Of a stretch of DNA of 64,000 nucleotides, positions 1-9,107 are shown one piece after another. The translations under genes and the position numbers were made by a program. Below the pieces are notes generated by a model. That model had not been told where the DNA came from. It searched no databases and was given only the letters and a program-made list of their open reading frames with translations. The DNA lies in the NCBI RefSeq assembly GCF_010726085.1, contig NZ_AP022560.1:2790001-2854000 (forward strand), given 5' to 3'. This stretch comes from Mycolicibacterium moriokaense. GTDB taxonomy: Bacteria > Actinomycetota > Actinomycetes > Mycobacteriales > Mycobacteriaceae. Numbering within the stretch: the stretch's first letter is position 1; the number at the start of each line of letters is the position of its first letter.

Positions 1-1
1 A

Positions 2-1624
2 CTCGACAAGGAACGCCGGCACGTGTTCGAGCTCGAACGCAACCTGCCGATCCGCGCCGCTGTGCTGTCGACACCCGACGCGCATGTGGTCTCCCTGGTG
101 GTCCACCACATCGCCGCCGACCACTGGTCCGCGATGGTGTTGTTCAACGATCTGCTGACGGCGTATCGCGCCCGCCGGGCCGGTGAGGCACCGAAGTTCG
201 CGCCGATGCCGGTGCAGTACGCGGACTACGCGGCCTGGCAAGCCGCGCTGCTGGCCGACGCCGACGGACCCATCGCGGCACAGCGCGAGTACTGGCGCAG
301 GCAGCTCGCCGGACTTCGGGAAGGTATCGGCCTGACACCGGATTTCGCGCGTCCGGCTACGTTGAGCGGAGAAGGCGACGCCGTCGAGTTCACGATCGAC
401 GCGGCGACCCGCGCGAAGTTCGCCGAGCTGAGCCAGGACCTCGGGATCACCGAGTTCATGCTGCTGCAATCGGCGGTCGCCGTCGCGCTGCACAAAGCCG
501 GTGAGGGAACAGACATCCCGCTGGGCACCCCGGTGGCCGGCCGCACAGAGGCGGCACTCGATCAGCTGGTCGGGTTCTTCATCAACATCGTGGTGCTGCG
601 CAACGATCTGAGCGGCAACCCGTCGTTGCGCGACGTGCTGAAGGCGGCACGCGACACCGCGCTGGAGGCGTACGCCAACCAGGACCTGCCCTTCGACCAC
701 GTCGTCGACGCGGTGCGACCCGCGCGGTCGCTCTCACGCAACCCGCTCTTCAACGTCGTCGTGCACGTACGGGAAGCGTTGCCCGCAGGCCATCTCGTGG
801 ACTCGAGCGCCGACGGCGACACGATGTTCACCGCACTCGAGCCGCCGTTCGACGTCGCGCACGCCGACCTGTCGGTCAACTTCTTCGCCGTCGACGAGGG
901 TTACCGGTGCCATGTCATCTACCGCACCGATCTGTACCGGCGCTCCACAGCGGAGCGCTACGTGCGGTGGCTGTGCCGGGTGTTGACGGCGTTCGCCGAC
1001 GATCCCGACCAGAGGCTGCGTGACGTCCTGATCGCCGACCGCGAGGAACGGCGTGAGGTGTACGGGTTCAGCACCGCGGCCGGCGTCAGCGTGCTCGACC
1101 ATTGGCGCGATGCCGTCGGGGTGGGCGTCATCGGCGACGTATACGACCACGTCGAGGAGGATCAGGTCACCCGCCTGACGCCCAGCGGCAAGAGAGGCCG
1201 CTGGACCGCGGATGGTCACCTTGACATCATCGAGGCCGAAGCCGTGCCCGCCGCTCCCGCAAAACGGGTGGGTCCGGCCGAACCCGCGCGCACCGAAACC
1301 GAACGCATCCTGGCGGCAATGCTCTCCGAGGCGCTCGAGATACCCGAGATCGGGCGCAACGACAACTTCTTCAGCCTCGGCGGTGACAGCATCATGGCGG
1401 TGCAGCTGGCCGCACGGGCACGCGATGCCGGGATCCCGCTGACGGCCCGAATGGTGTTCGAGCATCCGGCGATTCACGATCTCGCCGCGACCGTGGACAA
1501 TGCCGACGCCGGCCCCGCGATCGGCGACACCCACCACGAGCCGATGGCGACGTCGGGGTTGACGGCCGACGAACTCGCCTCGGTGACGGCACTGTTCTCG
1601 GCATCGCGACACGGAGAGCCGTGA
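2..1624 (+). CDS. mbtE: Mycobactin NRPS MbtE, C-terminal part (5' end outside window)
   Basis: Reading frame is open from the first complete codon at base 2, so the gene begins upstream of the window. The visible part is a condensation domain with the motif HHIAADHW (bases 104-127), followed by a short atypical linker and a peptidyl carrier domain with the phosphopantetheine motif LGGDSIMAV (Ser codon at 1388). Between them only a stub resembling the end of an adenylation domain is left (about 1100-1240). The stop overlaps the GTG of the next NRPS gene by 4 bp, so the two are translationally coupled. Assignment to MbtE rests on domain type and on the following mbtF and mbtG genes; M. tuberculosis MbtE acts in mycobactin chain elongation with hydroxylysine. 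Confidence 0.85.
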   Translation, partial: LDKERRHVFELERNLPIRAAVLSTPDAHVVSLVVHHIAADHWSAMVLFNDLLTAYRARRAGEAPKFAPMPVQYADYAAWQAALLADADGPIAAQREYWRRQLAGLREGIGLTPDFARPATLSGEGDAVEFTIDAATRAKFAELSQDLGITEFMLLQSAVAVALHKAGEGTDIPLGTPVAGRTEAALDQLVGFFINIVVLRNDLSGNPSLRDVLKAARDTALEAYANQDLPFDHVVDAVRPARSLSRNPLFNVVVHVREALPAGHLVDSSADGDTMFTALEPPFDVAHADLSVNFFAVDEGYRCHVIYRTDLYRRSTAERYVRWLCRVLTAFADDPDQRLRDVLIADREERREVYGFSTAAGVSVLDHWRDAVGVGVIGDVYDHVEEDQVTRLTPSGKRGRWTADGHLDIIEAEAVPAAPAKRVGPAEPARTETERILAAMLSEALEIPEIGRNDNFFSLGGDSIMAVQLAARARDAGIPLTARMVFEHPAIHDLAATVDNADAGPAIGDTHHEPMATSGLTADELASVTALFSASRHGEP

Positions 1625-4600
1625 CCGCGACGGAAACGAAGGTGGCCATCGAAGATGTGATGGCACTGAGCCCGCTGCAACAGGGGTTGTACTCACTGTC
1701 GAAGCTGAACAGCGGGGAGGGCGGGGCAGACGACCCTTATGTCATCGCGATGTCTGCCGACATCGTCGGGGAGTTCGACCAGGAGCTGCTGCGCGGGTGC
1801 GCGGCGGCGCTGCTGGCACGCCACCCCAACTTGCGGGCCAGCTTCTTCCACGGCGACCTGAGCCGGCCTGTCCAGGTGGTTCCGAGCCGGGTCGAGGTGC
1901 CGTGGCGCACTATCACCGCGACGGCGGACGAGGTCGACGCGCTCGATGCCGATGAACGACGCCGACCGTTCGACCTCGAACGCGGACCGGCGATCCGATT
2001 CCTGGTCATCGAAGTGCCGCAATCGCATTGGCGTTTCGAGATCGTCGCGCATCACATCCTGCTCGACGGCTGGTCGCTGCCGCTGTTCATGGGTGAACTG
2101 ATCACGCTGTACCGCGCCGGCGGCGACGTCGGCGTGCTGCCACCGCCGCCGCGGCCGTACCGCGACTACATCGGCTGGCTGGCGGCGCGAGATCAGGAAC
2201 TCAGCAGGCAGCTGTGGCGCGACCACCTTGCCGGCCTCGACGGTCCGACGCTGGTGTCACCGTCGCTGACCGCGGGTGAGCCGCCGACGGGCTCGCCGCG
2301 GCGCACCGAGCTGAAGCTCGATCGACAGACCACCGTGCAGCTGGCCGAGGCCGCACGGTCGCGGGGCGTCACCGTCAACACGCTGGTCCAGATGAGCTGG
2401 GCCATGCTGCTTTCGGCGTTCACCGACCGCAGCGACGTCGTGTTCGGTGTCACGGTGTCCGGCCGGCCCAGTGAACTCACGGGCGTCGAGACCATGATCG
2501 GCCTGTTCATCAACACCGTTCCGCTACGGGTACGGCTGGACCCCGCGATGGGGGTGGGAACGCAATGCGTCGCGCTGCAACGTGAAGCGGCGAAGCTGCG
2601 CGACCACAGCTACCTGGCGCATTCCGAACTGCGCGCCATCGGCGGTGTCGGCGAGCTCTACGACAGCCTGCTGGTCTACGAGAACTTCCCGCCCGGCGAA
2701 TTGGTCGGCGGCGGGGAGTTCACCGCCAACGGTGCGACGTTCCGGCCTGCGTCGCTGGAGAGCCTGTCGCACTTTCCGGTGACGATCGCCGCCCACATGG
2801 TCGACGATCAGCTCACGGTGCTCGTCGAGGTCGTCGACGGTGCGTTGGGCTCGATGAGTTCCGAATCGCTGGGCGAACGTCTGCTCATCACGATCCAGCG
2901 ACTGATTACCCAGTGGGACAGCGCGTTACGCAACGTCAGTGTTCTTCTCGATGGTGAGGCCGCCATCGCCCCGGCACCGTTCGCGGCGCCGACCCACACG
3001 GGTGTGCACACCAAGTTCACCGAGACTGCGTACACCAAGCTCGGGTCAACCGCGCTCAGCTGGTCGGGCGGCACGCTGACCTACCGCCAGCTCGACGAGG
3101 CTGCGGACCGGCTCGCGGCCGCGTTGGTGGCACGCGGGGTGCGGCACGAGGATCCGGTGGCGATCAACCTGTCCCGCGGTCCGCAGTACGTGATCGCGAT
3201 GCTGGGTGTGCTCAAGGCGGGCGGGGTGATCGTGCCGCTCGATCCCGGCATGCCGTCCGAGCGGATTGCCGACATCCTCAGCCAGTGCCGCCCCGCGGTC
3301 GTCGTCGACGACGCGGTGATGGCGACGATCCCCGACGAGCACCCCGACTTCCACCCCGTCGCTGCACTTCCCGGACAGGCGGCGTACATGGTGTTCACGT
3401 CGGGCACGACGGGTCGGCCAAAGGGGGTCATCGGTACCCATCAGGCGCTGCTCGCATACGCCGAGGACCACGCGAAGCACGTGCTGCGTCCGGCGTTCGC
3501 CCGGCTGAGGCATCCGTTGCGGGTGGCGCACGCGTGGTCGTTCACATTCGACGCCGCCTGGCAGCCGCTGGTCGCGTTGCTCGACGGCCACTCGGTGCAC
3601 ATCGTCGACGGCGACGTCCAGCGCGACGCCGAGGCGCTGGCCGAGACGATCGCGCGCTACGGCATCGACATGATCGACACGACGCCGTCGATGCTGGCCC
3701 AGTTGTACGCCGTCGGTCTGCTGACCACGGTGCCGCTCGGCGTACTCGCGCTGGGCGGCGAGGCGATCGGCATACCCGCGTGGAACCAGATCCGCGACGA
3801 ATGCGCACGCACCGGCATGACGGCCTACAACTGTTACGGCCCAACCGAATCCACGGTCGAGGCCGTCGTCGCCGCGATCGCCGACCATGAGGAGCCCACC
3901 ATCGGGCGGCCCACGGCGGGCACCCGCGCATACGTGCTCGATTCGTGGCTGCGGCGTGTGCCCGACGGTGTGGCGGGCGAGCTCTACCTGGCCGGTCATC
4001 AGTTGACGCGCGGATATCTCGGCCGACCCGGCGAGACGGCGGGACGGTTCGTCGCGGACCCATACGCGTCCGGCGAGCGGATGTACCGCACCGGCGACGT
4101 GGTGCGCCGCCGGCCGGACGGGGCCCTGCAGTTCCTGGGCCGCTCCGACGCACAGGTCAAGATCCGCGGCTTCCGCGTCGAGCCCGCCGAGATCGCGGCG
4201 GTGCTGCACAGCCATCCGGCGGTCGAGCACGCCCACGTCGCGGTGGGACGGGGAATCCGCGGTGGACAGCGGCTGATGGCCTACGTCGTCGCGGCCCCGG
4301 CGCCCGATGTCGCCGAGCTGCGGGCGATGCTGTCGAAGCGGTTGCCGCGCTACATGGTTCCACAGAGCATCGTGATCGTCGACCAGATGCCGCTGACGTC
4401 GCACGGCAAGATCGACGACGCCGCGCTCGCCGCGCTCGCCGTCGACGACGGCCCGTCGGCGGCACCGGAGACCGAAACCGAGTCCGCGCTCGTCGCCGTG
4501 CTGGCCGAACTGCTCGACGGCGTCGAGATCGACGTCACCGCGGAATTCCTCCAACTCGGGCTCGACAGCATCGTCGCGCTGTCCGTGGTGCAGGCGGCGC

Positions 4601-5964
4601 GCAGGCGCGGGATTCCGTTGCGCGCGCGACTGATGCTCGAATGCGCGACCATCCGCGAGCTCGCCGCGGCCATCGACAGCGAAGGCGCCACCGTCGCCCG
4701 CGAGGACGAGGGGGAGCGCGGCCCAATCCCGGTGTTGCCCAACGTGCACTGGCTCTACGAGCACGGTCGGCCGCGACGACTGGCGCAGACGGAAGCGGTG
4801 CGGCTGCCCGACGGAATCACCCGGACTGATCTGGACCGCATACTCGCGGCCGTCGTGGACGGACACGAAGCGCTGCGCAGCCGCTTGGACCTCGACACGA
4901 TGACGCTCGTCGGGCAGGAGCCGCGGAACATTCTGACCGAGGTCTCGGTCGAGGGTGAGATCGCCGACGCGGTCGCCGAACACGCCCGCCTGTCGGTGGA
5001 ACGTCTTGATCCTCAGCAGGGTTCGATGCTGTCCGCGGTGTGGCTACGCCAGCCCGACGCGCCGGGCGTGCTGCTGTTGACGGCTCACGTGCTGGCGCTG
5101 GATCCTGTGTCGTGGCGGATCGTGCTGGGCGAGCTGGACGCGGGGTGGCACACCCTCAAGTCGGGGCGCGCCCCGATGCCCACCCGCGAGCACACCAGCT
5201 ACCGGCGGTGGTCACGGCTGCTCGGCGAACGGGCCGCCGCCCTCGACACGTGCGACTTCTGGGAGGACCAGCTCCGCGGTGACGACCCGATGATCGGCGC
5301 CCGCCGGGTGCGGCCGCAGACCGATCGGATCGGCGATGTCGTCGTCACGATGTCGCTGACCGATGCCGATGTGTCGCGACGGCTGCTGAACGCGTCGGAG
5401 CCGACGCAGAACCTGCTCGCGGATGCGGCTGCTCGCACCGTCACTCGCTGGCGACGCCACCGCGGACAGCACTTGGCGCCACCGCTTCTCGCGCTGGAGA
5501 CCCACGGCCGCGCCGACGGCATCGTCGGCGAGGCCGACACCTCCGACACTGTCGGACTGCTCACCGCGATCTACCCGTTGCGCGTTCCCACGCGCGAGGC
5601 GATCGCAGCGATGCCGGGAGACGGTATCGACTACGGGCTGCTGCGGTACCTGCGCTCGGATACCGCCGAGCGGCTGAAGGCGTATGCCGAACCGCAGATA
5701 CTGCTGAACTTCCTGGGCCGGATCCACGTCGCGGTCGGCGGCGACCTACGACCTGACCGGGAACTGTTGGCGCAGGTGTCCCCGCTGCCCGAACCCGATC
5801 TCGCGGTGCGCCACGAGCTGACCATCCTGGCGGCGGTGATCGGCGAAGGGGACAACCAGGTACTTGGGACGCAGTGGCGCACGCTGCCGGACATCCTGTC
5901 CGATGATGACGTCGCCATGCTGCAGTCGATGTGGCAGGACTCGCTACGAGAGGTTGCACCATGA
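1621..5964 (+). CDS. mbtF: Mycobactin NRPS MbtF (C-A-PCP-E-like)
   Basis: GTG start in a GTGA overlap with mbtE. About 1447 residues. Domains in order: condensation (HHILLDGW near residue 143), adenylation (VFTSGTTGRPKG near 590, NCYGPTEST, YRTGD near 821, PLTSHGKID), peptidyl carrier (LGLDSIVAL, Ser near 983) and a C-terminal condensation/epimerisation-like domain (about 1030-1447). In that last domain the usual HHxxxDG reads HVLALDP, so the second, catalytic His is a Val. Known role of the family: activates and condenses the terminal hydroxylysine of mycobactin. Translationally coupled to mbtG through an ATGA overlap. Confidence 0.93.
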   Translation: MTATETKVAIEDVMALSPLQQGLYSLSKLNSGEGGADDPYVIAMSADIVGEFDQELLRGCAAALLARHPNLRASFFHGDLSRPVQVVPSRVEVPWRTITATADEVDALDADERRRPFDLERGPAIRFLVIEVPQSHWRFEIVAHHILLDGWSLPLFMGELITLYRAGGDVGVLPPPPRPYRDYIGWLAARDQELSRQLWRDHLAGLDGPTLVSPSLTAGEPPTGSPRRTELKLDRQTTVQLAEAARSRGVTVNTLVQMSWAMLLSAFTDRSDVVFGVTVSGRPSELTGVETMIGLFINTVPLRVRLDPAMGVGTQCVALQREAAKLRDHSYLAHSELRAIGGVGELYDSLLVYENFPPGELVGGGEFTANGATFRPASLESLSHFPVTIAAHMVDDQLTVLVEVVDGALGSMSSESLGERLLITIQRLITQWDSALRNVSVLLDGEAAIAPAPFAAPTHTGVHTKFTETAYTKLGSTALSWSGGTLTYRQLDEAADRLAAALVARGVRHEDPVAINLSRGPQYVIAMLGVLKAGGVIVPLDPGMPSERIADILSQCRPAVVVDDAVMATIPDEHPDFHPVAALPGQAAYMVFTSGTTGRPKGVIGTHQALLAYAEDHAKHVLRPAFARLRHPLRVAHAWSFTFDAAWQPLVALLDGHSVHIVDGDVQRDAEALAETIARYGIDMIDTTPSMLAQLYAVGLLTTVPLGVLALGGEAIGIPAWNQIRDECARTGMTAYNCYGPTESTVEAVVAAIADHEEPTIGRPTAGTRAYVLDSWLRRVPDGVAGELYLAGHQLTRGYLGRPGETAGRFVADPYASGERMYRTGDVVRRRPDGALQFLGRSDAQVKIRGFRVEPAEIAAVLHSHPAVEHAHVAVGRGIRGGQRLMAYVVAAPAPDVAELRAMLSKRLPRYMVPQSIVIVDQMPLTSHGKIDDAALAALAVDDGPSAAPETETESALVAVLAELLDGVEIDVTAEFLQLGLDSIVALSVVQAARRRGIPLRARLMLECATIRELAAAIDSEGATVAREDEGERGPIPVLPNVHWLYEHGRPRRLAQTEAVRLPDGITRTDLDRILAAVVDGHEALRSRLDLDTMTLVGQEPRNILTEVSVEGEIADAVAEHARLSVERLDPQQGSMLSAVWLRQPDAPGVLLLTAHVLALDPVSWRIVLGELDAGWHTLKSGRAPMPTREHTSYRRWSRLLGERAAALDTCDFWEDQLRGDDPMIGARRVRPQTDRIGDVVVTMSLTDADVSRRLLNASEPTQNLLADAAARTVTRWRRHRGQHLAPPLLALETHGRADGIVGEADTSDTVGLLTAIYPLRVPTREAIAAMPGDGIDYGLLRYLRSDTAERLKAYAEPQILLNFLGRIHVAVGGDLRPDRELLAQVSPLPEPDLAVRHELTILAAVIGEGDNQVLGTQWRTLPDILSDDDVAMLQSMWQDSLREVAP

Positions 5965-7253
5965 GACCCACCCTGGCCGTTGTCGGAGCCGGAGCGAAGG
6001 CCGTCGCCGTCGCCGCCAAGGCCGCCGAACTCGACGACATGGGCGTCGATGTGCCCAAAGTCGTTGCGGTGGAACGCACCTGCGTCGCTGCCAACTGGCA
6101 GGCTGAGGGCGGCTGGACCGATGGTCAGCACCGACTGGGCACCAGCCCCGAGAAAGACGTCGGGTTCCCGTATCGCTCATCGCTGGTGCGGCGCCGCAAC
6201 GCCGAACTCGACGAACGCATGACCCGGCACAGCTGGCAGTCCTACCTGATCGCGACGGGGCAGTTCGCCGAGTGGGTGGACCGCGGCAGACCCGCACCCA
6301 CCCACCGCAAGTGGAGCCAGTACCTGCGCTGGGTCGCGGGCAACTGCGGGATGAACGTCATCTCCGGCGAGGTCACCGGGATCTCCGTGGACGGTACGGG
6401 CGATGCGCCGCGATGGGCGCTGCACACACCCGATCAGGTGGTGGTCGCCGACGGCGTGATGATCACCGGGCCCGGCCAGCCCGAGCGTTCCATACTGCCC
6501 GGCCATCCGCGGGTGCTGTCGATCGCGCAGTTCTGGCACCGCGCCGCGCGCAACGACCTCACCGCAGACCGCGTCGCGGTGATCGGGGGAGGTGAGACCG
6601 CCGCGTCGATGCTCAATGAGCTGTTCCGGCACCGGGTTTCGACGATCACGGTCATCTCACCCCAGGTGACGCTGTTCACCCGCGGGGAGGGGTTCTTCGA
6701 GAACACGCTGTTCTCGGATCCCACCGGCTGGACCGGTCTCACCCTCGAGGAGCGACGCGACGCATTGGGCCGCACCGATCGCGGGGTGTTCTCCGCGCGG
6801 GTGCAGGATGCGCTGCTGTCCGACGACCGGATCCGCCACCTTCGCGGCCGCGTCGCGCACGCGGTGCCGCGGGACGGCCGAATCCGCTTGACGCTGAGCA
6901 CGAATCAACACGGTGAGAACCTCGAGACCGTGCACGGCTTCGACATGGTGATCGACGGGTCGGGCGCCGACTGCTATTGGTTCGTTCCGCTGCTGCGTCA
7001 GGACGCCCTGGATCTACTCGAACTCGGCCTAGGCAGCCCGCTCACCGGCGACTCGTTGCAGGAAGCCATCGGCGACGACCTGGCGATCACCGGGCTCACG
7101 CCGAAACTGTTCCTGCCCGGCCTGTCCGGGCTCACGCAGGGACCGGGCTTCCCCAACCTGTCGTGCCTCGGGCTGCTGTCCGACCGGGTGCTCGGTGCCG
7201 ATTTCAGCGCGACGGAAGAGCGTGCCTGCAGTGATGTGGCCAGGGTGGGCTGA
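5961..7253 (+). CDS. mbtG: Mycobactin lysine N6-hydroxylase MbtG
   Basis: ATG at 5961 overlaps the mbtF stop (ATGA), which fixes the start. 430 residues, matching the family length. N-terminal FAD-binding segment VVGAGAKAVAV and an internal NADPH-binding segment VAVIGGGETAAS near residue 200 mark it as a flavin-dependent N-monooxygenase. Known role: N6-hydroxylation of the lysine units that give mycobactin its hydroxamate iron ligands; cytoplasmic. Last gene of the mbtE-F-G run. No mbtH follows it here. Confidence 0.94.
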   Translation: MRPTLAVVGAGAKAVAVAAKAAELDDMGVDVPKVVAVERTCVAANWQAEGGWTDGQHRLGTSPEKDVGFPYRSSLVRRRNAELDERMTRHSWQSYLIATGQFAEWVDRGRPAPTHRKWSQYLRWVAGNCGMNVISGEVTGISVDGTGDAPRWALHTPDQVVVADGVMITGPGQPERSILPGHPRVLSIAQFWHRAARNDLTADRVAVIGGGETAASMLNELFRHRVSTITVISPQVTLFTRGEGFFENTLFSDPTGWTGLTLEERRDALGRTDRGVFSARVQDALLSDDRIRHLRGRVAHAVPRDGRIRLTLSTNQHGENLETVHGFDMVIDGSGADCYWFVPLLRQDALDLLELGLGSPLTGDSLQEAIGDDLAITGLTPKLFLPGLSGLTQGPGFPNLSCLGLLSDRVLGADFSATEERACSDVARVG

Positions 7254-7272
7254 CGTCGACAGCCCCGGCGTC

Positions 7273-7355
7273 GTCGCCCCTAGCGTCGAGAGTGAACCCA
7301 GGGTTGTGATTGTGGGACGTCGACGACCCTGAGTGTGCTCTCGCGCGTAGGGGCG
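7273..7355. repeat. Long imperfect intergenic palindrome between convergent mbtG and irtB
   Basis: The outer arms 7273-7290 and 7338-7355 are complementary at about 14 of 18 positions, and the inner arms (AGAGTGAACCCAGGGT and ACCCTGAGTGTGCTCT) at 12 of 16. It fills the gap between two convergent genes, so it may serve as a bidirectional terminator. There is no T-run on either side. Its outline (CGCGAG near one end, GTTC plus CTC near the other) recalls the 64-bp repeats at 33651 and 34684. Confidence 0.55.
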
Positions 7356-7358
7356 CCA

Positions 7359-9107
7359 CTAGGCACGGACTGAGGCGATCCGCCAGCCGGAACTCTTCTC
7401 CTGCTTGCGCCAGAACTCGGCGAAATGCCCACCGCGCTGGGTCAGTTCGTCGATCCCACCCTGCTCGACGATCATGCCCTCGGCGATGAACAATACCTGG
7501 TCGGCGTTGCGGATCGCGCCCAGGCGATGCGCGACGATGACACGGGTGCGTCCGCGTGGGTCGTCTCGGATCGCATCGGTGACCGACGCCTCGTTCTCGT
7601 TGTCCAGTGCGCTGGTCGCCTCGTCGATCAGCAGTACCCCCGCAGGCTTCACGAGTGCGCGGGCGATGCTGACCCGTTGACGCTCACCGCCGGACAGCGC
7701 GGCACCCGCCTCGCCGACCCGGGTCGTATCCCCGTCGGGCAGGCGCGAGACGATCTCGTCGACGCGCGCGAGCGCCATGGCATCTCGGACATCTTTGTCG
7801 TCGGCGTCCGGGTGGCCGGCGCGGATGTTGTCCTTGAGTGGACCGTCGAACAGATACGGATGCTGGAACACCATGCTCACCAGCTCGCGACGCGTGCGCG
7901 CATCGAGTTCGCCGATATCGGTGCCGTCGACCAGGATCTGGCCGCGGTCGGGGGTGTGCAAGCCGGCGATCAACGACAGGATCGTGCTCTTACCCGAACC
8001 CGACGGCCCGACGATCGCCGTCGTGGTCCCCGGCTCGAGGACGAAGTTCAGGCCGGACAGTACGTCGGTGTCGGAGCCGTCGTAGCGGAAGCTGACATCG
8101 CGGAATTCGATTCGAGGCGAATTGCCGATCCGGGAGCCGGCGCCATCGGCGCTCTGCGCGCTGCGGGGCCCGTCGATGATGCTGCGCAGATTCGCGAGGA
8201 CGCCGCGCGACGACTCGACCGCGGTGGACAGGTCGGCCAGCACGGTGAAGGGCTCGAGGAACCGCACTGTGACGATGAGCAGTGCCACGGCTTCCGGCGC
8301 GCCGATCCCACCGCGCACCGCGAGCGTCGTGATCGTGCCTGCCAGCGCGATGAGCGCGATCTGGCTCGCCACGCTGAACAACAGCTGCCCGGGAATCTGG
8401 AACAGCAGCAGCCGCATAGTCGCGCCCTGCGCGGCCGTCACCGTAGCACCGGTCTGGCTGCGCGCAGCGGTCGCCCGTCGGCTCGCGCGCAACGCCTGTT
8501 GGGTGCGCGCGAACTCCAGGATCCGCTCGGTCAGCGCGTTGTGCGCCCGCGAGTCGGCCGCGTCGGCCGCGCGCACGATCCGCTGACTGGCCACCAGCGC
8601 GCCCAGCAGCAGCGGCAGCGTGATCGCCGCGGCGGCCCCGAGTTGCCAAGAGACGAAGAACAATCCGACCGTGATGGCGGCGGGCAGCAGCACCGCACCG
8701 AGGAACGGGGTCAGCAGGTTCGCGACGAACGCGACGACATCGGGCGCGCTCGCGGCGATGGCCTGACGCGCCATTGCGGTGTTGTCGGCGGTGAACCAGC
8801 CCAGCGGAATGTCAGTCAGCCGATCGGCCATCCGATGCTGGGTGTCGTTGACCAGTGCGAAACCGATGCGGTAACCGATGCGCGCCAGGGTCATGTCGAC
8901 AACCCAGCCGACCGCGGTGACCGCGGTGAGCGCACCGAGCCAGGTCAGCGCATCAGCGGGTGTGACATTGAACAGGGCGCCGAGCAGTGGCACCAGCAGC
9001 AGCGCGGCCGCGGCCCGCAGGATCACAGAGACGAAAGTCAGTGCCGTGTAGGAGATCAGCACGCTGCGGTGTTCGGCGGGAATCAGGCGGAGAAGATTGC
9101 CGATCAT
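7359..9107 (-). CDS. irtB: Siderophore ABC importer subunit IrtB
   Basis: ATG at 9107 overlaps the irtA stop (ATGA); an in-frame start further upstream would lie inside irtA. 582 residues: six-helix ABC exporter-type membrane domain in the first ~320, then a nucleotide-binding domain with Walker A GPSGSGKS near 367, signature [15 protein letters not shown] near 470 and Walker [12 protein letters not shown]. Known role: forms a heterodimer with IrtA in the inner membrane that imports ferric carboxymycobactin and mycobactin despite the exporter fold. Co-transcribed with irtA from an IdeR-controlled promoter. Confidence 0.94.
   Translation of the reverse strand: MIGNLLRLIPAEHRSVLISYTALTFVSVILRAAAALLLVPLLGALFNVTPADALTWLGALTAVTAVGWVVDMTLARIGYRIGFALVNDTQHRMADRLTDIPLGWFTADNTAMARQAIAASAPDVVAFVANLLTPFLGAVLLPAAITVGLFFVSWQLGAAAAITLPLLLGALVASQRIVRAADAADSRAHNALTERILEFARTQQALRASRRATAARSQTGATVTAAQGATMRLLLFQIPGQLLFSVASQIALIALAGTITTLAVRGGIGAPEAVALLIVTVRFLEPFTVLADLSTAVESSRGVLANLRSIIDGPRSAQSADGAGSRIGNSPRIEFRDVSFRYDGSDTDVLSGLNFVLEPGTTTAIVGPSGSGKSTILSLIAGLHTPDRGQILVDGTDIGELDARTRRELVSMVFQHPYLFDGPLKDNIRAGHPDADDKDVRDAMALARVDEIVSRLPDGDTTRVGEAGAALSGGERQRVSIARALVKPAGVLLIDEATSALDNENEASVTDAIRDDPRGRTRVIVAHRLGAIRNADQVLFIAEGMIVEQGGIDELTQRGGHFAEFWRKQEKSSGWRIASVRA

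Noticed and set aside
3046..4983. Long minus-strand open frame opposite mbtF (645 codons)
   Set aside because: High-GC antisense shadow: low-complexity Arg/His/Gly composition and no domain; the sense frame has full NRPS motifs.
7254..7358. mbtH gene after mbtG
   Set aside because: No MbtH-like frame with the expected Trp/Pro signature occurs here or elsewhere in the window.
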